DNA of 12,761 nucleotides from Pseudomonadota bacterium (lineage in GTDB: Bacteria > Pseudomonadota > Gammaproteobacteria > Xanthomonadales > Xanthomonadaceae). The notes under the pieces are model-generated. The model worked only from the letters and a program-made list of their open reading frames with translations, made no database searches and had not been told where the DNA came from. Shown here piece by piece: positions 6,258 through 12,761 of the stretch (positions are counted from its first letter, which is position 1; each line of letters starts with the position of its first letter). Where the stretch lies: contig JAFADB010000310.1 of NCBI GenBank assembly GCA_023425225.1, positions 1 to 12,761 of the forward strand, in the 5' to 3' direction. The position numbers were made by a program, and so were the translations under genes.

Positions 6258-7451
6258 ATGGCGCAATCGAACAGCACGTCGTCCAGCGCGGGCCAGCCGC
6301 CGTTGCCGCTCAACGGCATCCGCGTGCTGGAGGTCTGCCAGGTCATGGCCGGTCCATTCGCCGGCATGATGCTGGCGGACATGGGCGCCGACGTCATCAA
6401 GGTCGAGCCGCTGGAGGGCGACCAGACGCGCGGCGCGATGGGCTTCAAGATGAAGGGGCCGGACAGCATGGGCTTCCTCAACATGAACCGGAACAAGCGC
6501 TCGGTCGCGCTGGACCTGAAGACCGAGGAAGGCCGGGAGTTCTTCCTCGAGCTGGCCAAGAGCGCGGACATGATCATCGAGAACTACCGGCCCGGCGTGG
6601 TGAAGCGCCTGGGCATCGACTACGACACCGTCCGCCAGCTCAACCCGAAGATCGTCTACGCCAGCATCTCCGGCTTCGGCCAGAGCGGCGCCTGGTCCCA
6701 GCGGCCCGGGTTCGACCTCATGGCGCAGGCGATGTCCGGTGTGATGAGCGTCACCGGCTACAAGGACGGTCCGCCGGTGAAGGCGGGCGTGCCGGTGGCG
6801 GACATCGGCTGCGCGCTGTTTGCCGTGTACGGGCTGCTGTCGGCCTACATCGGCGCGCAGAAATCCGGCGTGGGCCAGCACATCGACGCCTCGCTGTTCG
6901 ATTCGGCGATGGCGTTCTCGATCTGGGACATGTCCGACTACTGGGGCACCGGCGTGCCGCCGACGCCGCTGGGCACCAGCAACAAGATGAGCGCGCCGTA
7001 CCAGGCGGTGAAGGCGCGCGACGGCTACTTCGTCATGGGCGCGACCAACCAGAAGCTGTGGACCCGGCTGTGCGAACTGCTGGGCCGGCCGGACCTGCTC
7101 GCGCATCCGGACTACGCCACGGTGGCGTTGCGGCTGAAGCACCGCGAGGCGCTCATCGCCGACCTGGAAGTCTCCTTCGCCACGCGCGACCGCGAGGACT
7201 GGATCGCCACGATGCTCGAGGCCGGCATCCCGGCCGGCCCGATCCTGACCTATCCGCAGGCCTTCGGCAGCGAGCATGCGCGCCAGCGCGGCATGTGCAT
7301 GGAGATCGACCATCCCAACGAGGGCAAGGTCAAGAACATCGGCTTCCCGGTGAAGATGCGCGGCACGCCGCAGCGCGTCTACCGGCATCCGCCGCTGCTG
7401 GGCGAGCACAACGAGGAGCTGCTCGATGAACTCGCGGCGGTGCAGCCGTGA
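6258..7451 (+). CDS. Class III CoA-transferase (CaiB/BaiF family)
   Basis: The 397-residue protein should move CoA from an acyl-CoA donor to a carboxylic acid through an aspartyl-CoA thioester, as in formyl-CoA transferase and CaiB. The nucleophile is D153 in RPGFDLMAQAMSG, the family hallmark. Other family blocks are LNGIRVLEVCQVMAGPFAG (18-36), LADMGADVIKVEPLEGDQTR (39-58), NMNRNKRSVALDLKTEEG (75-92) and ENYRPGVVKRLGIDY (108-122). A C-terminal PAGPILTYPQAF loop is also present. The length is normal (about 380-410). An excellent ribosome site (AGAGGAGGA, 6246-6254) precedes ATG 6258. Its stop overlaps the crotonase start by 4 bases, so the two are translationally coupled and probably share a substrate. 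The acid activated is not predictable from the sequence; close relatives act on oxalate, succinate, carnitine, itaconate/mesaconate and aromatic acids. Confidence 0.9.
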   Translation: MAQSNSTSSSAGQPPLPLNGIRVLEVCQVMAGPFAGMMLADMGADVIKVEPLEGDQTRGAMGFKMKGPDSMGFLNMNRNKRSVALDLKTEEGREFFLELAKSADMIIENYRPGVVKRLGIDYDTVRQLNPKIVYASISGFGQSGAWSQRPGFDLMAQAMSGVMSVTGYKDGPPVKAGVPVADIGCALFAVYGLLSAYIGAQKSGVGQHIDASLFDSAMAFSIWDMSDYWGTGVPPTPLGTSNKMSAPYQAVKARDGYFVMGATNQKLWTRLCELLGRPDLLAHPDYATVALRLKHREALIADLEVSFATRDREDWIATMLEAGIPAGPILTYPQAFGSEHARQRGMCMEIDHPNEGKVKNIGFPVKMRGTPQRVYRHPPLLGEHNEELLDELAAVQP

Positions 7452-8233
7452 ACGGCGGGACCGCCCGCGCCGCGGTGCTGTACCGGTCGCTCGCGCCCGG
7501 CGTCGCGGAGATCCTGGTCGATCGTCCCGAGCGCCACAACGCGATGACCCTGCCGATGTACGAGGAGCTGCTGCGGATCGCCGCCCTGCTGCAGGCCGAT
7601 CCGTCGGTGCGCTGCATCGCCGTGCGCGGCGCGGGCGGCAAGTCCTTCGTCTCGGGCACGGACATCGACCACTTCCGCGACTTCGCCAGCGGCAGCCAGG
7701 GCGTCGCCTACGAGGCGATGATCGAGCGGGTGATCGACGCGTTCGAGCGCATCCCGGTACCCACCGTGGCGGTGGTCGATGGCTGGGCGGTGGGCGGCGG
7801 CCTGGCGCTGGCGACCGCGTGCGACTTCCGTGTCTGCAGTGATGCGGCGCGCTTCGGCGCACCGATCGCCAGGACGCTGTCCAACACGCTTTCGTCGCGC
7901 AACCTGGCGCGCCTGATCTCGGCCTTCGGCGTGCCCCGGGTCAAGAAGATGCTACTGCTGGCGGACTACGTCGACGCGGCCGAGGCGCTGGCCTGCGGCT
8001 ACGTCTACGCGGTGGCGCCGAAGGACGCGCTGGAAGACGCCGCGCTGGCTCTGGGCACGCGCCTGGCCGGCCTTTCCGCGGTGACCCAGCGTGCGGTCAA
8101 GGAGAGCATGCGGCGGGTGGTCATGGAGCAACGGTTCGACGACGATGACCTGGTGGACCAGGTCTATGGAAGCCAGTCGTTTCGCGATGCGGTGGCACAG
8201 TTCGGCTCGAAATCCAGCACGGCCAAGGGCTAG
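7448..8233 (+). CDS. Crotonase-fold (enoyl-CoA hydratase/isomerase family) protein lacking the classical catalytic glutamates
   Basis: The protein has 261 residues, a normal crotonase length. The CoA and oxyanion-hole blocks are present: GKSFVSGTDIDHF (64-76) and VVDGWAVGGGLALATACDF (109-127). In ordinary enoyl-CoA hydratases GGGCELA and FGQPE supply the two acid-base glutamates (rat E144 and E164). Here the same places read GGGLALA (A120) and FGAPI (I140), so both are missing. The fold and CoA-ester binding look intact, but hydration by the known mechanism is unlikely; isomerase, decarboxylase, lyase or thioesterase chemistry is possible. GTG 7448 is chosen because it overlaps the CoA-transferase stop (GTGA) and no ATG lies near the domain start. 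The C-terminus (about 225-261) is acidic then Ser/Lys-rich and resembles the helical trimerisation tail. Confidence 0.85.
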   Translation: MNGGTARAAVLYRSLAPGVAEILVDRPERHNAMTLPMYEELLRIAALLQADPSVRCIAVRGAGGKSFVSGTDIDHFRDFASGSQGVAYEAMIERVIDAFERIPVPTVAVVDGWAVGGGLALATACDFRVCSDAARFGAPIARTLSNTLSSRNLARLISAFGVPRVKKMLLLADYVDAAEALACGYVYAVAPKDALEDAALALGTRLAGLSAVTQRAVKESMRRVVMEQRFDDDDLVDQVYGSQSFRDAVAQFGSKSSTAKG

Positions 8234-8246
8234 CCCGGTGGGCTAG
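8230..8246. other. Hairpin overlapping the crotonase stop codon
   Basis: CTAGCCC (8230-8236), loop GGT, GGGCTAG (8240-8246) form a perfect 7-bp stem that contains the TAG stop (8231-8233). No T-run follows. It could shape mRNA decay or partial termination between the enzyme pair and the transporter gene, 75 bases downstream of the stop. Confidence 0.4.
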
Positions 8247-8308
8247 GCATTCCGACATCAAGGCTGCCTGCGGTCCGGGCGGTCAGCGCAAATAGCCTGG
8301 GAGGGTTC

Positions 8309-9631
8309 ATGAAACGCTTGTCCATGAAGGCGAGCACGACCGTGCTCGTGATGCTCTGCCTGATGTACTTCATCACCTACGTCGACCGCGTCAACGTCAG
8401 CACCGCGGCGGGCCAGTTCAAGAGCGAGCTGGGACTGTCGAACACCGAGCTGGGTTTCGTGTTCTCGGCGTTCGGCTACCCCTACGTGATCTTCCAGTTC
8501 ATCGGCGGATGGATCGGCGACCGCTTCGGCGCGCGCCGGACGCTGCTGGTCTGCGCGGCGATCTGGACCGTGGCCACGGCGCTGACCGGCCTGGCCGGCG
8601 GCCTGGTCTCGCTGATCGCCGCGCGGCTGCTGCTCGGCCTGGGCGAGGGAGCGACGTTCCCGGCGGCGACCAGTGCCATGGCCGCGTGGATCCCGCGCGA
8701 GAAGCGCGGCCTGGCCCAGGGCATCACCCATTCGGCGGCCCGGTTCGGCAATGCCGTCGCGCCGATGATCGTGCTGGCGATCATGACCGCGTTCGACTGG
8801 CGCACGTCCTTCTACGTGCTCGGTGCGGTCAGCGCGGTGTGGCTGGTGGCGTGGTACTTCACCTACACCGAGCTGCCCGCGGACCACCCGCGCATCACCG
8901 AGGCGGAACTCAAGGCGCTGCCGCCGCCCAGGATCCGCCGCGAGGAGGCGCCCGGCACCTGGATGCGCCTGTTCGCGCGGATGACGCCGGTCTCGGCGGT
9001 GTACTTCTGCTACAACTGGATCCTCTGGCTGATGCTCAGCTGGATGCCGCTGTACTTCATGCATGTCTTCAACCTCGACATCAAGAACGCGGTGATCTTC
9101 ACCTCGGGCGTGTTCATCGCCGGCGTCGTGGGCGACCTGGTGGGCGGCATGGTCAGCGATCGCCTGCTGACCAGGACCCGGAACCTGAAGGTGGCGCGCA
9201 GCTACCTGGTCGCCGGCTGCATGGCCCTGACCGCGCTGTCGCTGATTCCGGTGCTCACGGTCGACAACCCGGTCCACGCCCTGGTGTTCCTGGCCGCGGC
9301 GATGTTCTTCAACGAGATGAATGTCGGTCCGATGTGGGCCGTGCCGATGGACATCGCCAACGAGCGTGCCGGCACCGCCAGCGGCATCATGAGCGGCTGC
9401 GGCGTCACCGCCGCGCTGATCAGCCCGGTGATCGCGGGGTTCATCGCCGACCGGCTCGGCAACTGGAACATCACCTTCATGGTGTCCATCGGCGTGCTGA
9501 TGGCCGGCACCGCGCTGTGCTTCGTGATGCGGCCGGACCGCCCGTTCGTCGAGAAGAACGCGGCATCGCGCGTGGGTGGCGAGGCCACCGATGTCCGGGC
9601 GACAGGGCTCGGCGGCGCGCCGTCGCGCTGA
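8309..9631 (+). CDS. MFS transporter, anion:cation symporter (ACS) family
   Basis: This 440-residue inner-membrane protein has about 12 hydrophobic segments. ACS features are clear: ITYVDRVNVSTAA (about 22-34) in TM1, motif A GGWIGDRFGARR (66-77), GLGEGATFPAATSAMAAWIP (110-129), and VPMDIANERAGTASGI in the tenth or eleventh segment. The ACS family imports organic anions such as hexarates, tartrate, phthalate, allantoate and other carboxylates with protons. The location between CoA-activating enzymes and a glycerate kinase fits uptake of the pathway's acid. ATG 8309 follows GGGAGG (8299-8304) by 4 bases. The last 25 residues are hydrophilic and Gly/Ala-rich. The substrate is not readable from the sequence; import rather than export is a family-based inference. 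Confidence 0.88.
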   Translation: MKRLSMKASTTVLVMLCLMYFITYVDRVNVSTAAGQFKSELGLSNTELGFVFSAFGYPYVIFQFIGGWIGDRFGARRTLLVCAAIWTVATALTGLAGGLVSLIAARLLLGLGEGATFPAATSAMAAWIPREKRGLAQGITHSAARFGNAVAPMIVLAIMTAFDWRTSFYVLGAVSAVWLVAWYFTYTELPADHPRITEAELKALPPPRIRREEAPGTWMRLFARMTPVSAVYFCYNWILWLMLSWMPLYFMHVFNLDIKNAVIFTSGVFIAGVVGDLVGGMVSDRLLTRTRNLKVARSYLVAGCMALTALSLIPVLTVDNPVHALVFLAAAMFFNEMNVGPMWAVPMDIANERAGTASGIMSGCGVTAALISPVIAGFIADRLGNWNITFMVSIGVLMAGTALCFVMRPDRPFVEKNAASRVGGEATDVRATGLGGAPSR

Positions 9632-9648
9632 CGGCCGCATCGTTGCGT

Positions 9649-9672
9649 GCCGGCGCCGGAGACGGCGCCGGC
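9649..9672. other. Strong GC hairpin between transporter and hexapeptide genes
   Basis: GCCGGCGCC (9649-9657) and GGCGCCGGC (9664-9672) form a perfect 9-bp stem with a 6-base loop, 18 bases after the transporter stop. No T-tract follows, so read-through is expected. It may protect the upstream mRNA 3' end or lower expression of the two distal genes. Confidence 0.5.
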
Positions 9673-9693
9673 CTGCCGGGCCTTTGGATATGT

Positions 9694-9707
9694 CCCGATG
9701 CATCGGG
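9694..9707. promoter_or_regulatory. 14-bp perfect palindrome upstream of the hexapeptide gene
   Basis: CCCGATGCATCGGG is fully palindromic and ends 10 bases before the ribosome site GAGGAGA (9718-9724) of the next gene. It may be an operator for an internal promoter or an RNA element near the ribosome site. I see no good -35/-10 pair beside it. Confidence 0.35.
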
Positions 9708-9728
9708 CGGCAAGGACGAGGAGACGAG

Positions 9729-10265
9729 ATGCCGATCTACGAAATCGATGGAAAGCGCCCGGTGCTGCATGCCGGAAGCTGGATCGCGCCCGGTGCGCAC
9801 GTCATCGGCGACGTGGTGCTGGAGGAAGGCGCCAGCGTGTGGTTCGGCGCGGTGATCCGCGGCGACAACACGCCGATCGTCATCGGCACGGGCAGCAACG
9901 TGCAGGACAACGCGGTCCTGCACTCGGACCCCGGCTTTCCGCTGGTCGTCGGCGCGGGCGTCACGATCGGGCACAGGGCGACGCTGCATGGCTGCACCGT
10001 CGAGGCGGGCAGCCTCATCGGGATGGGCGCCACGGTGATGAACGGCGCGGTGATCGGGGCGCAGTGCCTGGTGGCCGCCAATGCCCTGGTCACCGAGGGC
10101 AAGTCCTTCGCCCCGCGCAGCCTGGTCGTCGGCAGCCCGGCGCGGCAGGCCAGGGAGTTGGACGATGCCACCGTGCAGGCGCTGGCGCAGTCGTGGCGGC
10201 AGTACCGCGACAAGGCGGCGCTGTTCGCCCGGGGGCTGGTCGAGCTGGAGGATGCAGCGCAATGA
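9729..10265 (+). CDS. Gamma-carbonic-anhydrase-like left-handed beta-helix protein (YrdA/PaaY/CaiE group)
   Basis: This 178-residue hexapeptide-repeat protein forms trimers in this family, with metal sites between subunits. All core residues of the gamma class are present: R44 and D46 (IRGDN), Q59-D60 (NVQDN), and the three zinc ligands H65 (VLHSDPG), H82 and H87 (GHRATLHGC). The loop carrying the proton-shuttle glutamate of archaeal Cam is absent, as in CamH-like and PaaY/CaiE-type members. ATG 9729 follows GAGGAGA (9718-9724). Its stop overlaps the glycerate kinase start (ATGA). Relatives are carbonic anhydrases, the PaaY thioesterase that rescues trapped CoA, and CaiE, which supports CaiB and CaiD. 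Given the neighbours, a CoA-ester accessory or thioesterase role is at least as likely as CO2 hydration. Confidence 0.88.
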   Translation: MPIYEIDGKRPVLHAGSWIAPGAHVIGDVVLEEGASVWFGAVIRGDNTPIVIGTGSNVQDNAVLHSDPGFPLVVGAGVTIGHRATLHGCTVEAGSLIGMGATVMNGAVIGAQCLVAANALVTEGKSFAPRSLVVGSPARQARELDDATVQALAQSWRQYRDKAALFARGLVELEDAAQ

Positions 10266-11602
10266 CGCCGGCCGCACGGGCGTGGATCGATCCGCAGCGC
10301 CGGCATGACGCCCCGGTGCACGAGCCGATCGGCTCGAGCCCGGACGCGGTCAGGCGCCTGCTGCTGGAGATGTTCCATGCCGCCGTGGCGGCCGCGCAGC
10401 CGGCACGGTGCCTGCCGCCGCGCCTGCCCGCCGTACCGAAGGGCCGTACCGTCGTGATCGGCGCGGGCAAGGCGTCGGCGGAGATGGCCCAGGTGCTGGA
10501 GCGCCATTGGCACGGGCCGCTGGAGGGCATCGTGGTCACCCGCTACGGCCATGCGGTGCCGTGCGAACGGATCGAGATCGTGCAGGCCGCCCATCCGGTT
10601 CCAGACCGCAACGGCCTGGAGGCCGCGGCCCGCATCATGGACAGCGTGCGCGGACTGGGTCCGGACGATCTCGTCATCTGCCTGATCTCCGGAGGTGGCT
10701 CCGCGCTGTTGCCGCTGCCCGCCGAGGGCGTGGACTTCGAGGACAAGCAGGCGCTCAACCGACGGCTGCTGCAGGCCGGCGCCAGCATCGGCGAGATGAA
10801 CTGCGTGCGCCGCCATCTTTCGGCGATCAAGGGCGGCCGGCTCGCGGCGGCCTGCCATCCGGCCCGCGTCTGCAACCTGGTGATCTCCGACGTGCCGGCG
10901 GACCATCTGCCCGACATCGCTTCCGGCCCGACGGTCGCCGACGCGAGCACCTGCGCCGACGCCCTGGCGGTGATCGAGCGGTACCGCATCGAGGTTCCGG
11001 CGCACGTGCGTGAACTGCTGCAGCACGGCCGCAGCGAGACGGTCAAGCCGGGCTCGCCGGCGCTGCCGCCGATCGAGACCTCGGTGCTGGCCACGCCGCA
11101 GCAGTCGCTGGAGGCCGCGGCCGCCTGCGCCGCGCGGCACGGCATGCCGGCGTACATCCTCGGCGACGCGATCGAGGGCGAAGCCCGGGAGGTCGGCAAG
11201 GCGATGGCGGGCATCGCGCGCCAGCTGCGTCTGCGCGGGCAGCCCTTCGACACGCCGTGCGTGCTGCTGTCCGGCGGGGAAACCACGGTGACGGTGCGCG
11301 GCGGCGGGCGGGGCGGTCGCAACGTCGAGTTCCTGTTGTCGCTGGGCATCGCGCTGGGCGGCATGGAGGCGGTGTACGCCATCGCCTGCGACACGGACGG
11401 GGTCGACGGACGCGAGGAGATCGCCGGCGCATTGCTGTCTCCGGACAGCCTGGATCGCGCGCGGGCCCTGGGCATCGCGCCGATGACGGCGCTGCAGGAG
11501 AACGACGGCCACGGCTTCTTTTCGCGCCTGGGCGACTCCGTGGTCACCGGGCCCACGCGGACCAATGTCAACGATTTCCGGGCGATCTTCGTCGGCGGCT
11601 GA
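10262..11602 (+). CDS. Glycerate 2-kinase, MOFRL family (GckA/TtuD type)
   Basis: This 446-residue cytoplasmic protein should phosphorylate D-glycerate with ATP to 2-phosphoglycerate, feeding glycolysis; some members were first named hydroxypyruvate reductase (TtuD). The N-terminal DUF4147 domain shows GAGKASAEMA (67-76, K70 matching the catalytic lysine of the Thermotoga enzyme) and LISGGGSALLPLP (141-153). MNCVRRHLSAIKGGRLA and ISDVPADHLPDIASGPT (208-224) follow. The C-terminal MOFRL domain shows LSGGETTVTV, GGRGGRNVEFLLS (348-360), DTDGVDG (377-383) and the end GPTRTNVNDFRAIFV, which gives the domain its name. ATG 10262 overlaps the previous stop (ATGA), and GGAGG (10247-10251) precedes it. 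It is the last gene of the operon and converges on ahcY. Activity on other hydroxy acids cannot be excluded. Confidence 0.9.
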   Translation: MTPAARAWIDPQRRHDAPVHEPIGSSPDAVRRLLLEMFHAAVAAAQPARCLPPRLPAVPKGRTVVIGAGKASAEMAQVLERHWHGPLEGIVVTRYGHAVPCERIEIVQAAHPVPDRNGLEAAARIMDSVRGLGPDDLVICLISGGGSALLPLPAEGVDFEDKQALNRRLLQAGASIGEMNCVRRHLSAIKGGRLAAACHPARVCNLVISDVPADHLPDIASGPTVADASTCADALAVIERYRIEVPAHVRELLQHGRSETVKPGSPALPPIETSVLATPQQSLEAAAACAARHGMPAYILGDAIEGEAREVGKAMAGIARQLRLRGQPFDTPCVLLSGGETTVTVRGGGRGGRNVEFLLSLGIALGGMEAVYAIACDTDGVDGREEIAGALLSPDSLDRARALGIAPMTALQENDGHGFFSRLGDSVVTGPTRTNVNDFRAIFVGG

Positions 11603-11660
11603 GCGGCCGCCCGGACGGTGCGGGATGCCGGGCACGATGCGGCCTTCGAGGCATCCGGGC

Positions 11661-11691
11661 AAACAAAAGGCTGGCGACCATGGCGCCAGCC
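11661..11691 (-). terminator. Intrinsic terminator of ahcY
   Basis: Read on the minus strand, GGCTGGCG (11691-11684) and CGCCAGCC (11676-11669) form a perfect 8-bp stem with a 7-base loop, followed by TTTTGTTT (11668-11661). It lies about 95 bases behind the ahcY stop. The plus strand has no T-run after the stem, so it should not act as an intrinsic terminator for the kinase gene, although the hairpin is shared. The rest of 11603-11787 shows no gene. Confidence 0.75.
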
Positions 11692-11787
11692 CGGTGTTGC
11701 AGGTTGCGTGCCGCACGGGAAGCACGGTCGGCGCGAACCCGCCGCGGCCAGGCGTCCGTGCCTCGGCCGGCAACGATCCTCGACGGA

Positions 11788-12761
<974 letters not shown>

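Noticed and set aside
6258..7451. Assigning the CoA-transferase as formyl-CoA:oxalate transferase (Frc).
   Set aside because: No oxalyl-CoA decarboxylase gene is nearby, and the family motif alone does not tell the substrate.
6183..7862. A 559-codon minus-strand frame opposite the CoA-transferase and crotonase.
   Set aside because: It is Arg/His/Val-rich without motifs, and the plus strand carries two well-matched enzymes with ribosome site and coupled start.
6258..11602. Calling the locus a true carnitine (cai) operon.
   Set aside because: There is no betaine/carnitine BCCT transporter, no CaiA or CaiC, the crotonase lacks the CaiD glutamates, and a glycerate kinase is present; only the component classes match.
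11623..11656. GGATGCC/GGCATCC inverted repeat as a terminator of the kinase gene.
   Set aside because: The 7-bp arms have a 20-base loop and no T-run follows; too weak to call.

Overview
The window is GC-rich (roughly 70 %) chromosomal DNA. Gene content and protein style point to a gammaproteobacterium of the family Xanthomonadaceae (Lysobacter, Luteimonas, Stenotrophomonas or Xanthomonas group). The main pointers are an adenosylhomocysteinase with the long insert near its substrate domain, the DUF3228 protein, GrxB, and a REP-like hairpin. This placement comes from protein resemblance, not from a search. I see no rRNA, tRNA, CRISPR array, insertion sequence or phage gene.

Layout. (1) Positions 3-458 hold the 3' end of a PepSY-type membrane protein, followed by about 490 bases without a convincing gene but with several short inverted repeats. 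(2) Positions 945-2444 hold a probable two-gene unit, an M14-type zinc carboxypeptidase or deacylase and a DUF3228 protein. (3) Positions 2554-4735, on the minus strand, hold glutaredoxin 2 (grxB) and a DHA2-type MFS efflux pump with a 15-bp tandem repeat just upstream of its start. (4) Positions 4936-11602 hold a catabolic-looking locus, all on the plus strand: a LysR regulator, a 422-base gap with two dyad-symmetric candidate operators, a CaiB/BaiF (class III) CoA-transferase, a crotonase-fold protein, an ACS-type MFS anion transporter, a gamma-carbonic-anhydrase-like hexapeptide protein, and a MOFRL-type glycerate 2-kinase. (5) Positions 11788-12761, minus strand, hold most of adenosylhomocysteinase (ahcY), converging on the locus and closed by a good intrinsic terminator.

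How the locus may work. Transporter, CoA-transferase, crotonase and hexapeptide protein match the component classes of the E. coli carnitine operon (CaiT, CaiB, CaiD, CaiE). Here the transporter is an organic-anion MFS protein and a glycerate kinase is added at the end. I infer uptake of an organic acid, activation by CoA transfer, conversion on the crotonase, CoA recycling or proofreading, and delivery of a glycerate-like product to 2-phosphoglycerate. The substrate is unknown. The crotonase lacks both glutamates used by classical enoyl-CoA hydratases, so its reaction is probably not a simple hydration. This locus is the best candidate in the window for something undescribed.
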